In this document: piece by piece, positions 39,548 through 51,500 of the stretch
Numbering within the stretch: the stretch's first letter is position 1
Layout of the letters: the number at the start of each line of letters is the position of its first letter
Assembly (NCBI RefSeq): GCF_000224145.3
Contig: NC_020173.2
Coordinates: 5,589,039-5,653,038, forward strand
Direction of reading: 5' to 3'
Origin: Ciona intestinalis
Taxonomy: Eukaryota; Chordata; Ascidiacea; Phlebobranchia; Cionidae
DNA length: 64,000 nt
Notes under the pieces: model-generated
Told to the model about the DNA's origin: nothing
What the model saw: the letters and a program-made list of their open reading frames with translations, nothing else
The model's database searches: none
Program-made: the position numbers and the translations under genes

Positions 39548-42500
39548 TCACACAGTGGTTTCAGACCTGTTTGAATGATTGAGAATCACTGAAGAATTTT
39601 GCCGACAGTTTGAAGACAGAGTGTAATAAAGGTCAATGTCTTGCTCTGAGATCATTGTGCTGTTGGTCACGGAGATTGCATCTTGAGGAGCAGGAGTAGA
39701 TGCTAGGATACCATTATAAACATCATCATCTAACCCGATGAAGTCATGCGACCGAGATCTGTTATCCGTTCTATGTTCTTGGATGCATTGTAGTGGTAGC
39801 GTGTTGTAGAATACAGGGTTGTTATGTGCGCCTTGGAGGGGTGTGTTAAAGTGCATTGAATCCTCAAGGGGTGTGTTAAAGTATGATGTGTTTGCAGTTA
39901 AACTGTCAATGTTGTATTCGGAAACTGCAAGATCTAAATGTCTCATATCAAAGTCTTCATCCAATCCACATGGAACCTCCAGCAATATATCTGTGGTGAT
40001 ATTGGCATTGTTAATATAATGCATATTTATCTACTATCTAAGTATATATGCATATGACTAAATATTAAATTTATAAGTAAAGTGTCTTTGTATATATGCA
40101 AACATACTGCATATATGGGTCTAAATATATTATTAACATTGCTCATTTATTCAGGACAACTATCTAAGTTAGAACAAGGGTGTTGTGTTTCATACACTCT
40201 GTGCCTGCTTATGAGTTACTACAGAACTTTGTGGGTTACTATTTTGTGGGGAAATTTGAACAAAGAAAGCGCCATCAAGCTTTTAATGCATTATCTTCTT
40301 GTTATACACAGTGTAGTAAAAAATCTAAGGTTTTACATGGAATGATTTGAAAACATGTACAATCTGGAGCATTTTAATTAATCCATGCTATACTACTAAA
40401 TACTTGGTGTTTGATAACCAAAATAAGCCAAGTTATTAAATACAAATAATACTAAGAGTATATAGAACTACCAAATTATGGTATATAGAACTACTAAATA
40501 ATGGTATTTAAATCCAAAAAATGCCATAAAGATGTACCAAATAATGATATATAGATATACCAAGCAACGGTATATAGAATGAACAAATAATAGTATTTCG
40601 GTCTGAATAATGCTCTATAGGTCTACCAAATAATGGTATATTAAACTTCCAAATAATGGTATTTAGATCTAAATAGAGCTATAAAATCTACAAAATAACG
40701 GTGTATAAGATATACCAAATAATGGTATATAGAACTACCAAGTAGTTAACTTACCATCATAAACCACAGGGTCATCCATAGTAGGTGAAAGGTCAGAGGT
40801 CATGTTATGCAAATGAGCCGGTACACTCACACTGATTCGTTTCGATTGTATTTCTATGTTGTGTGCGTTTACTGTGGAAGAAATGGATTGAATGACTTAT
40901 ATATGGTTATTGGTTACACCGTCAAGTTGCTGAAGCTATTGCAGTGTGTGGATAAGCAGACATGACTTTTGGATGGTTTGGTCATTTATATCCTCGTAGA
41001 GTGACTTATCCATGGTTGCCACTCCCATGCCCACAGTTGAGTTGCTGAAGCTATTGTAGTGTGTGGATAAATTAACAGACATAACATACCCTAAACAAGT
41101 CATTTTAATGCAACGTTTGCAACATTACAGAGCCCTACATTACATTAAAAAGTTGTGTTTTTACGAACACTTTGTTTCTTAGTTAAACATAAATAGTTCG
41201 TTTTTTGTCTGCTAGGTGTAACAACCACACTTTTTCTTCCATAAACCTACATACCATTAATCCTTGGCCCATCTTTTGGTGGTTTTACACCAAGGGAAAT
41301 ACTCAATCTCTTCTTTTTGTAACTGCTGCTCAAATACAAGTGACTTCTCGTGCTCTGCTTCACTTTCTTTAACGATTTTTCCCGTAATCTATAATTTATG
41401 AATGGAATGTTAGTACACCATGTATACTGATAGATTGATATGGTTTATTCATATACCTCATGCTCACTGTCGAGTTATAACATGGGTGTCTTCTTATACA
41501 CCAGACACACATGGTGTATTCATACACCTTATGCTCACTGTTAAGCTGAAACATAAGTGTTTTTATACACCAGACACAAATAGTGTACACCAGAAACATA
41601 CAGTGCATTCATAAACAAACCCCATGCTCACTGCCAAGTTATAACACAGGTGTCTTCTTATACACCATGTGCGTCACATATATCACCATACACCTCATAC
41701 TCACTGCCAAGCCATCAAATGGCAACCTACCTTCTTTGTTTGGCATCATAGGACACGAATGCAGCCAATAGTGCGTATACAACACATGCAAGTAGAGGCC
41801 ATGCAAGTGTGTGGCTCACTGTGTTAACATCTACATTAAGTTGTCGAACAACTTGTTCTTCATTATGTGGGTTGAAGTAACAAGGGTAGGTTGAATTGTT
41901 GTTGCCGAATCTATGGGGAAAAGAAATGCCAACTTTTTAAGTAATTTTTAATTAATATACATAGATCATAACATAATTTTTTTTATGTCTTCAAAAATAG
42001 CGCAGATCATGTTATTTAAAGGACGAAGAGAAGGGATCAACAGTAAAAAAATTTAATAACCTTGAATTGATTGCATTACTTTTCACAGGTGTTTATGTAA
42101 GTTAAGTTGTATTTGGCCTTGAATCTTATTTTGACAACAATTTTTTTAAATATTTATATAAGTTATGTTAAAATTGATCAAATAATATATAACTTACTCT
42201 TTGAGAAAAAGCTCCACGCAAACATTTGGGTCAAAATTTTCTTTCCAACCACCGCACTCTAACTCCCCCCGGTGGAATAAGCCGTACTTTCCGAACGTGT
42301 ACGAACACTGAAGGAAATGAAAAGAATTTTACTAAACCAACTACACAAATGGATGGCCCCTTCTTATTTTGTTTTTAAACAGCTTAATCAGCTGTTCCTT
42401 TAGGCTTAATAAAATGGTTTTGTTTAAATTATTAGAACAGTGCAAAGTGACTTTCGTACACCCTGTATTTTTAACTACATCATATGACTGCAGATATAAA

Positions 42501-43991
42501 ATTCTGTGATATCATATGTGCGAATGGGAAAGTACTATGAAGAATTATTAGAACAGTGCCCGGTGACTTTCCAAACACCCTGTACTAAACACAGTTATAC
42601 ATACCGGGTTACAATTAACCAAAGCTTGCTCGTTCTCAAGCAGTATCCCTCGTGTGGTGGATTCTCCACCCGTTGAATAAGAAACGTGAATCTAATAAAA
42701 TATGGTTGGGCTTGACAGGGAGCAGGAGGTACAACGGATAAGTATTAAGAAGTAATATAACACTTATATTAACATAAGTGATATAACATGCAATAACATA
42801 TAGAAAAATTTTGGGCAAAATATTTAGGTTTTATTATACAATTAGTTGGACTTGATTTTTGACTGTTATGTACTTAAAGGGGTTGTACTATTCAATTGAT
42901 ATCCATGAAGAAAACATGGAAGTTTATTTATTTACTGTGTATTTTATACATAATAATATCAAAGAAACAATAACCTTGAAATAATAATATTAGACCAAAC
43001 CCTTGCACCAAACAATTATAATAACTTACGGCCTACTCTGGGTATGGAAAAAAGCTGACACCTACTTTTAGTGGCACAGCCAGTGGGGGGAGGTTAGGGG
43101 GTCACGACCCCCCCCCCCCTTTTAAACCAAAAAATTAATAAATTAAAAAAAAATTATTAAATAAATTTTAATCAAATAATTTCCCCCTTATTTTTTTTTC
43201 TGGCTGCGCCACTGTCTACTTTACTGTATGTGGTTTTATACATAATAATATTAAACCCACCCTTGCGCATGGAGTGAACGCATCTGTGCCTGCGCTGCAG
43301 CTCACTTGCACGGGAAGCACATCAGTCCCCATCACTGTGCATGTTGTTTGCGTGAAGCCACGTGCCACGATGAAAGGACGAAGATGGTAAATAATTACGA
43401 GGATGAGGAGCAGCACGGAGGAGAGGATGAGAGGGGAGGAGAAGAGTAGGAGGAGGTGGAGGGAGGAGCGGATACGATCTCGTTGTCTGGGAGGAAAATG
43501 GTTAGTGGTTGTTAGAAGCAGATGTAGTTTTTATATTTTTTAATTTTCCTTAGGAGGTTCTTCTAGAAGGAAATGTTGGGGTGATTAGCAACAAAGCGAA
43601 AGAGTTTTTATTTAGGAGCCTTTTTATTATAATCACACCGACTGATGTAAGATCTTTATTTTGAAAGTTAATTCAAAAAACAAGGAATTTTTATTGCAGT
43701 GTGGGTTAATGTGTTTCACAACTAGCGCATTTGCATACAAATATTTAAGCTTTCTGATATTAATTATAAGTTCTACAACCCAAAGAGGCATAACCCATAG
43801 TTGTTACAGGATAAACAACCACAATAAAAAACAACAAAAATATAAAAGTAAATAATATTTAATAGTTGATTCATTTCCCCATAAGTTATAAATTAAAAGA
43901 GTATAGAATATAGAAATGTCATAGTTGTACATAAAGAAACCACCACTTACCTCCTGGTTGTACAAATTGTGCCGATCACTTGACTGTCCAT
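39548..43991 (-). CDS. BK-channel beta-subunit-like (KCNMB family) membrane protein with long C-terminal tail
   Basis: KCNMB proteins are two-pass auxiliary subunits of calcium-activated BK potassium channels. Eight exons join in phase: 43951-43991, 43261-43486, 42605-42691, 42198-42307, 41731-41910, 41255-41388, 40755-40871 and 39548-39990, giving about 445 residues. A short cytoplasmic N-terminus precedes membrane segment 1 (SSVLLLILVIIYHL). An extracellular Cys-rich loop follows, with TTCTVMGTDVL, PCARIHVSY, NPCSYTF and YPCYFNPHNEEQVV. Segment 2 is TLAWPLLACVVYALLAAFVS. These match the order and spacing of KCNMB landmarks (CTV, PC-V-V, NP-C-Y, C-Y/F-P). The cytoplasmic tail of about 240 residues is basic at first (KKVKQSTRSH, KKKRLS), then acidic and Ser/Thr/Asn-rich; known KCNMB tails are short. 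A tipE-like sodium-channel accessory protein is the main alternative. Confidence 0.7.
40430..40745. repeat. Degenerate ~27-bp tandem repeat
   Basis: About 11 imperfect units of the form CTACCAAATAATGGTATATA with AGA or AGAT spacers, in an intron of the KCNMB-like gene. Confidence 0.75.
41440..41720. repeat. ~85-bp minisatellite, about three units
   Basis: Units contain TACACCTCATGCTCACTGT, then a TTATAACATGGGTGTCTTC-like block, then ACACCAGACACACATGGTGT. It is the same family as 59045-59420 (reverse) and 60190-60610, and lies in an intron of the KCNMB-like gene. Confidence 0.75.
42436..42592. mobile_element. Two mariner-like end fragments
   Basis: AGAACAGTGCAAAGTGACTT...ACACCCTGTA at 42439-42479 and AGAACAGTGCCCGGTGACTT...AACACCCTGTA at 42551-42589 are direct partial copies. 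Both match the right terminal repeat of the element at 44829-45068. Confidence 0.55.
43069..43214. mobile_element. hAT-type snapback MITE
   Basis: Terminal inverted repeats AGTGGCACAGCCAG / CTGGCTGCGCCACT flank a ~146-bp unit with G- and C-runs. The 8-bp flanks CCTACTTT (43061-43068) and TCTACTTT (43215-43222) differ at one base and fit a hAT target-site duplication. Confidence 0.8.
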
Positions 43992-45537
43992 TATTTACAA
44001 AACTTAAACTAAATACCTTAACTCTATAGAAGCAAAGGTTTAGGTCATGTTTTTTAAAAAAATCCAAAAAAATAAAGCAAATTATAGTAAAGAATTAGAT
44101 ACTGCATATATGTATATGTATGTATGAACCAAATTACTGTCAGTGTCTTCATACTAAACTAATGAACAGCTAATTCTACAAGCAACGTGGTACATCATGT
44201 AAGCACTAAACAACAAAACCTATGTCATTAAGAGTGCTGCTGTTTTTTCCGTTTGGCAGCTAAGTGTGATGTTTGTACACGATTGTAAATACAAATATAG
44301 CAAGTAAATGAAATAATACAACTTATATAGCAAAACTTACAACTGCATAACATGGAATACATACAATGGTGTATATAATACATGGACCATATAAGCAGTA
44401 GGGTGGGAACTATTACTTGTAAGCAGGTGTTATTGTACACAGGAAAATGATTTCAATAACCCAACTTGCACTTATTCTATCAATTTGATTATCACTATGT
44501 GACTTCCAGAGCTCATATTTATAATAAAAAAATCCTATATTTAAACCAAAGTTTGCCGTTCTTTGCCACATAATTGTCATGCCATGCAAAAGGAACATGT
44601 TAACATACAAAGTAGATTTTCAGAAACACAAGTGCAGATATTACAAGTTAATAAGGCACATTGATGCGCAAATAATAAACAATTTTAATTTTAATGATTT
44701 GGCAAAAAGATTGTGTTATGTTAAACTATAATGACATCACAATAGTTATTGTTGACTTTGTTTCACAGTTTATGATGCAATATATGAAGTCTTTGTTGCA
44801 TAATAATGGGAAATACATTCATGATAATATAAGGTGTTTGGAAAGTCACTGTACACTTATATATATTTTTAAGACATGTTTCAGTATAGAATCCAGGAGG
44901 TAAATAAAAATGACAATTATAAATGATTTTGGGAGTGACCCCCGCTAGCATCAATACAGGCTTGGACCCTTCTTGTTTTGTTTCTAAACACCCCAATTAC
45001 CTGCTTCCCTGGAATAGACTCAAAATATGCTGTTAACATTGCACAGTTACTTTCCAAACACCCTGTACGACTTACTTTATAATAGAACCATTTGTGCGAT
45101 TTACAGTGCAAAAGGTTTTTAAAAAACAACTTCTTAGTAAGGAAAATACAACTTGTTTATATAAACACCTGTGAAAAGTGGTGCAACCAATTCATTATAA
45201 TGACAGCGTATGAAAGTGCTTTTCGCAAGCAAAGGAACAAATAAGATTACAGAATGTTGGCGAAACACAAGAAGCAAGCAAAACTAATAAACTACACAGC
45301 AACTACATAATTGTTTACACATAATATATGATGTCTATTTGATAACTAAATCTATTCTTATATGACAATTGAAACCTACTACCTACTCAGGACTTTTTTT
45401 TTAACAAGATTATTTAGGAAATGCTAACTTTGCTATATATGAATTAACTTATAGCCCTAGAAGTTCTGACTTCACAAAACCAACCTAGAAGGCACTTAAC
45501 CAAAACATTTAACCCCAAACACAGAAAAATAGGCAAC
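43992..45537. other. Tetraspanin to KCNMB-like intergenic region
   Basis: It holds the presumed promoter of the KCNMB-like gene and the tetraspanin 3' UTR. An acceptor-like TATTTAG at 44009-44015 lies 17 nt before the KCNMB-like start. A mariner-like relic lies at 44829-45068. Nothing else was recognised. Confidence 0.5.
44829..45068 (-). mobile_element. Mariner/Tc1-like relic, internally deleted
   Basis: Imperfect inverted ends are AAGGTGTTTGGAAAGTCACT and AGTTACTTTCCAAACACCCT. On the minus strand a short open stretch reads NKTRRVQACIDASGGH, which resembles the C-terminal end of mariner-family transposases. At 240 bp it cannot encode a transposase and is non-autonomous. Confidence 0.65.
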
Positions 45538-46785
45538 TTAAGTATGAACTTGCATTAGTTGCAATGATTCAACTTTTTCTCGAAGGTCAGCGTAGAACTG
45601 TTGGTCTTTTATTTGCAGAAGTAAGATTCTTGAAATGCATATTCCTAGAAAAACATTTATTAATGCTGTTTCTATGAATATTAAATCAGCCCAAATAAAA
45701 AACATATTTGGAAGAAAAAAGGTGTGGTTGCTACACCAAGTAGACAAACAATGAGTCATTTACATTTATGATTATTTTCTTTTCTTTATTTGTATAAATA
45801 TACATATATATATATAATACTAACCCACAATCTGCGGCACAACCATTGCAATACCAAGTGCAGCAAGTAAGAACAAATGTTGGTGAATCCACTCAGTTAT
45901 TGCATGAATACATCCAGTCGTGTAGATTGTTTCTTTGGCTTCAAGTTCCTAATGAATTAATAAATGAAAGTAACTTATTTATCCTCGAGTGGCGGGGCAA
46001 CGACAGGTGTTATAACACAGGTGTTCCGTTTCATACACCTCGTGCCCGCTTACAAGTTACCACGTATATGTAACTTATTTATCCTCGCATAGCAGGGCAC
46101 AACAGGCGTTATAACACAGGTGTTCTGTTTCATACACCCCGTGCCCGATTAAGCTATGTAACTTTGTAGGTGATTATCATTTTTTATACTTTTTAATGTT
46201 TGTTTTAATACCTGTTGTTTTAAAACTCCAAATCCACAGAAAGTGTCCAATACTGACTGAAAAAAACAAAATAAAATTTTAATAAAAATAATCAATAAAT
46301 TAAACAAACACAATCCTGTAATATAAGCAACAACAGATCAAGCTTGGATTTGCTATATTTATTACAAGTTATCAATACTTAAACTAATAAAATATTTATA
46401 TGAAATGGAAGGTGCATTTGTGTATACACTTATAGCACCCTGTCCTAGAACACCAGATTGAGGTCAGATTCACAGAATTTATTACAGTTAGTGGCGCAGC
46501 CAGGGAGGGGGGGTTTAGGGGGTCGCGACCTTCATTTTAATTAAAAAATATAATTAATTTAAAAAAAAACTTTCTTTTTTTTTAATTTTTTGATTAACCC
46601 CCCCCCCTTATTTTTTTTTCTGGCTGTGCCACTCATTACAGTTATCAATACTAACTTACACTGTCATTATCATGTAGCACACAACATGAGTAAGGAACTG
46701 AACATGCTTCATAACTTATGGAGGAACAATTGAAGTAAATATTATTTTCCCAGTCAATGTAAGTGTTTGCACCACAGCATTGGAA
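45538..46785 (-). CDS. TSPAN15-like C8 tetraspanin, 5' part missing
   Basis: C8 tetraspanins escort and regulate the metalloprotease ADAM10. Four exons join in phase: 46660-46785, 46212-46256, 45825-45948 and 45538-45644. They cover most of the large extracellular loop, the fourth membrane segment and the C-tail. The loop has [33 protein letters not shown] and TTGC, making eight cysteines, and the wording is closest to TSPAN15 (CCGGEDYRDW, VPYTCC). Membrane segment 4 is [20 protein letters not shown]. The third exon uses a GTTAGT donor, required by phase. The first three membrane segments are not found; they probably lie in the 47077-47576 gap. Confidence 0.85.
45975..46165. repeat. Dispersed ~100-bp repeat, two tandem copies
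   Basis: Units run from AACTTATTTATCCTCG through a GGGCAACGACAGG-like block and GTTATAACACAGGTGTTC to CATACACCTCGTGCCCGCTT. Single copies, in both orientations, lie near 13690, 26575, 29390, 49905, 54655, 55140, 58075, 61600, 62280 and 63590. Confidence 0.7.
46489..46634. mobile_element. hAT-type snapback MITE with perfect 8-bp target duplication
   Basis: Ends are AGTGGCGCAGCCAG / CTGGCTGTGCCACT, and G-run and C-run arms flank an AT-rich middle. ATTACAGT occurs immediately on both sides (46481-46488 and 46635-46642). It lies in a tetraspanin intron. Confidence 0.88.
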
Positions 46786-47076
46786 CTGAAACATAAACAT
46801 TGCTAGTGCCAACTTTGTTAATGCCAACTTTGTAAAGGTAATTATAAAGAACAATACATGCAATTGCAACTTTATTTCATTAAAGGTATACTGCATTAAT
46901 CAATGAGGTTCTCAGTATCTTAATCTTTGTCAAGTATAAGTACAACTGCATTTTAGCAATATCAATAATAAAAGTAAATCAAAAATGTCAAAAAGTTTCT
47001 AGACATGGCACCTACAGACGTACTGTATATTATATATATATTCAGTGGCGCAGCCAGAAAAAAATAAGAGGGGAGG

Positions 47077-47576
47077 NNNNNNNNNNNNNNNNNNNNNNNN
47101 NNNNNNNNNNNNNNNNNNNNNNNNNNNNNNNNNNNNNNNNNNNNNNNNNNNNNNNNNNNNNNNNNNNNNNNNNNNNNNNNNNNNNNNNNNNNNNNNNNNN
47201 NNNNNNNNNNNNNNNNNNNNNNNNNNNNNNNNNNNNNNNNNNNNNNNNNNNNNNNNNNNNNNNNNNNNNNNNNNNNNNNNNNNNNNNNNNNNNNNNNNNN
47301 NNNNNNNNNNNNNNNNNNNNNNNNNNNNNNNNNNNNNNNNNNNNNNNNNNNNNNNNNNNNNNNNNNNNNNNNNNNNNNNNNNNNNNNNNNNNNNNNNNNN
47401 NNNNNNNNNNNNNNNNNNNNNNNNNNNNNNNNNNNNNNNNNNNNNNNNNNNNNNNNNNNNNNNNNNNNNNNNNNNNNNNNNNNNNNNNNNNNNNNNNNNN
47501 NNNNNNNNNNNNNNNNNNNNNNNNNNNNNNNNNNNNNNNNNNNNNNNNNNNNNNNNNNNNNNNNNNNNNNNNNNNN
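47077..47576. other. Assembly gap of exactly 500 N
   Basis: The gap begins 34 bp into a hAT snapback MITE, whose hairpin and G-runs may have broken the assembly. The 5' exons of the tetraspanin are probably hidden here, since no membrane segments 1-3 are visible elsewhere. Confidence 0.8.
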
Positions 47577-48049
47577 GAAGTCAATCAAGCTAAACCGGCC
47601 GCATGCCCGATACGTACGACAGCACCTAATGTACAGATTGGTATACCCGCTTATTATGATGACTACGCACGTTAATGACTACGTTAGAAGCCTCGTAATG
47701 TAGTCTGGCAGACCTTACGTACGTAGACCACGCGTAAAGTAATTAAATGACTGTGTATATACATATATATATATACGGTATATTCGAGTTAAACCAATTA
47801 GATTACTAAGTAATACACAGGAAAAAAGCACAAACTTACGGTTGGTCAGGAAGTAAGAGCCCCGTGTCAGATGATATTTCTGTTGGGTAGAGCAAGCGTT
47901 CGCATTTGAAGCACGTTTTTCAGCTAAAAGTAAACAGATTGAACGTAAGCATATGTTTTCCTTATAAAGGATATGTGTGTGTGTGTAGGCCTATATATAT
48001 ATACACCACGTTATTGACACGCATTAGGACACTGTGTTTTAAAGGTTAT

Positions 48050-48239
48050 AACTTTTTTCAACGAAGTTTCAGGTATTTGTAATTCGTTTTTAGTCGCGAA
48101 GGTAAAACATGGAATATTCCCGCTTCTTTCACCAAAAAATCGAATCGTTTCGTTTTATATCTAAATCCTATTATTTCCCATGTTTTAACTTAGCGACTAA
48201 AAACAGATTACAAATACCTGAATCTTCGTTGAAAAAAGT
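48050..48239. mobile_element. Foldback (long inverted repeat) element
   Basis: The left arm ACTTTTTTCAACGAAGTTTC with AGGTATTTGTAAT and TTTTTAGTCGC is mirrored by the right arm GCGACTAAAAA, ATTACAAATACCT and TTCGTTGAAAAAAGT. Arms of about 47 bp enclose a ~95-bp centre that is itself partly inverted. It resembles a MITE; no transposase is present. Confidence 0.75.
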
Positions 48240-48596
48240 ATGTTGTGCAGTCAAGCATGAAATTCTTTTTACCACAAAGACAATATAGAATAGGAAACGT
48301 AAAAGCTCTGACGGCTAGCCGGCTTTACGAGGTTTGTAACCGCTGTTAAACATTACGATTACATCGAGCAGACAACTGACGTAAACCTACTGAAGCGCGG
48401 CGTAGTAAAACAGCCATGTTAAAGTTCCGTTTTACGCTTAGTTTATTATTTAAAAAATAAAAATCTAGAAAGCTGTTTTTAAGGAAGCGTGATGTTTATT
48501 TAGATTTTTTAGTTTAGTAAAGTGTTTCCTTACTACTTCCCGGGGCTCAATGAAGTTTGGGAAACACTGATTAATCTTTTTTTTAGAAAATTTACC

Positions 48597-51500
48597 ATGT
48601 TAAGAATTTTAGTTTTTCTGACCCACGTGACCCATATACTTTGTTATGATTGGTCGAGTTTGAATTTGGTTGAAAGTCACGTTCCCTACGTGTTCGCAAA
48701 TAACCTGGAACTGACATCACAATGCAAAGCCGATGAAGCGTGTCCATACAGGGTAAGTTGAAAACGCAAAAAACTTTATATTTGCAACAAGCGTTTCTAT
48801 TTTACTTGAGTGGAGTGCTGCATGGTCATGGCATGAGACCTGAGATTTAGGTCAAAGTTTGCTCATTAAAACCTGGTAAGAAGCGCTTATATATATCATA
48901 CTACTTTAACATAATTTGAGCAATTTAATAATCAATATATCAATGAAAAATGCATGAATTCTAAATTATCGTTTTTTTTATAAAATTTAAAATATCAATC
49001 TTTTATTTTAGGATATATTGTCAAACGAAACGGTATGTTGGGGCTTCGAAAAGAACTGCGATGCTGAAAAGAGATTCGGTGGGAAATCCCCCACCGTAGA
49101 TTGTGACGACGTAAGCAAAGATCGTTATTGGCATCAGGTATTAGAGTTGTTTTATTTATAGAATTTAATTCGTGATTAAAACGCTAATTCCGTAATTGAG
49201 TAAAATTAAAATTCCAAGTCGGTATCGCGTAAAACGTATTGAGCTACTTTGGATTTTAGTTTTTACGTAATCGCAACGTCGGATTTTACGTCACCACACA
49301 TTTAAATTACGTATGACGAGGGCGGGGGAAGACGGGACACCTTTAGCACTAAATACCCAAATATCTTGATCATGTTTTTAACAAATGACAACGGCCTATG
49401 GGAGTCGTGAAGATACGGTTTTATTATTCTTTAAATGTTCTTTGTTTACTACTAAATGGGACGATAAAATAGAAACAAACGTGTCCCATCTTCCCCCACC
49501 CTACTATAACAACTTTATTTTAAGTTTTCTTCATATATTAAGTAACCTAAATATACGTAAAATACATTTCCGAGTATTTATTTTGTTTAGAACTACCTTA
49601 ATTTTCACGCGCGAATAAATAAATTTAATTAAACATCCAATTAATCTGGAAAGATATAAATACGTCGCCTCTCACCGTATTACGTCACAAGTTTACTAAT
49701 TATGCCGGTATAATGAATATCAATTATGACGATAAATAACACGCACTGTGACGAAGGATAAACGGCGGTCAAATTCTGGTTACGAAATTGGCAAGGTCCG
49801 AACTACAGTGGTTTTTAAACTATTTTATTCTATACGGCTCTTGTCGAGGACCTGCCATTTATTCCAGATTTTGGCCCATTGCCCCACTCTTGAATGTATG
49901 AATGTAACGTACTTTATCCTCGCGTGGCCGGAAAACGACAGTCGTTATCACGCGGATTTAATACCTCGTGCCAGCTTACGAGTTACCATGTGTGTTACTT
50001 TGTGGGTGATTATTTTTTTGGGATTTTTTTATTTTTCTATNNNNNNNNNNNNNNNNNNNNNNNNNNNNNNNNNNNNNNNNNNNNNNNNNNATGTCGTTAA
50101 GTGTCTTGCCCAATGACACATACGCCCACAATGGTAGCAGCGTCGAGCCTTGAACCGATTACCTATTGGTTACAGGCAGGCGCGCTAACCACTATGCCAC
50201 GGCGCCGGACTCTTGAAACTTTGCGTTTAAAAACCACTTCTGTCACATAATATTTTCAAAGATAGGATTTTTTATCCATAGGATTTTTTAGGTTTACTAA
50301 AAACGACCGTAAATAAAAAAAAACGAATTCTTTGCCTTTTATAACAAGTTTCACTTCAGGCTGACTTCGGTTATTTAAGAGACCAACTCAACGAACTGGA
50401 CGAGACGAAAGTATGCGATTCCCCGAACGAATCCTCGCTACATTGTACCAAGTACGTCGTGTGCTTATATACGCCATGGAGATGTATCTAATACCATGAC
50501 GTCATAGGTCGCGTAACTTAATCAGAAATACATTTTAGTTTAAAAATCTTATAAAAGGCCAGTTTTAGCTCATCTTGTTTATAAAACGTCAATTTTATTC
50601 CAACGTTTGATTCGGTAAGAATTTATCAGTGTTTTTTTTGTAAATTTAGGGTTATAACACTATTAGTCCGACCTTGTTTCGTCATCATGACGTAATATTA
50701 ACACGATGACGTCATCATAGGTTCGGATCGATGTGTAAGGCACGTAAGTTGTATCTTGATCTGAGGGACGTCAACGACGGCCAGTCAGTTGTGGGGGAAG
50801 GTGGGATCGGTGGGTTCTGTAAGTTGGATGCAAATATGAGGTCAAAGGTCACCGAGGTCAAAAGGTCACTTAGCACGTGGTATGTATTGGTTATACGTGA
50901 ATTAGGGGAAGTTGAAAGTGTAATGGTATACACATACAGTTTGTCGTATAGTAGAGTGGGGGAAGACGGGACACCTTTAGAAAAAAAATCGTTTTTATAA
51001 CACTTATTCTACGAATCGGTACATTGATTGCCGTTGACGCCACAAACTGGTATACTGTTTATAACACCTGGTGACGTAATTTAAACTTTATGACGTCATT
51101 TTGCTTCAGGGGGGAACAACTACAACATTACACTCAGTTGAACTTTAACCCCTGGTCAAACACAAGCAAATATTGTGACGTCATAGTTGATAAACCAATG
51201 CTATTCGTCCAACTTGACTTTGGGGGAAACATGTACCATCATTTCTGCGACTTCTTCAACATTTATTTAACGCAAATGGCGAATAATTCGTGGTTCGGGA
51301 CCGATGTACAAATCGTCAGATGGGACCTGGTAAGTACGCACATAAAAGATTGAGCAAGTTTTCTCATGAATGTCATATTTAAATAACTCGTTAATGGCCA
51401 CTGTGTATGATTTGTAAAATGTTATAAACGTTATTGGGTGCAACTGCAGCCACGCTTTTTAACTGACACTCTTTTTCACACTTTTTATAGTGTGTTTTTT

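Larger units (their letters stand above)
46786..48596. other. Region upstream of tetraspanin exons and EOGT-a promoter
   Basis: It holds the left end of a third hAT MITE (CAGTGGCGCAGCCAG at 47043), the 500-N gap, TA-rich microsatellites (47025-47041, 47757-47775, 47991-48004) and a foldback element (48050-48239). A splice-bounded segment at 47837-47930 on the minus strand may be a 5' exon of the tetraspanin gene, but I could not match it. The EOGT-a promoter should lie at the right end. Confidence 0.45.

Noticed and set aside
47837-47930. Minus-strand exon upstream of the tetraspanin
   Set aside because: Good splice borders, but the translation shows no membrane segment or tetraspanin motif, so it was left unassigned.
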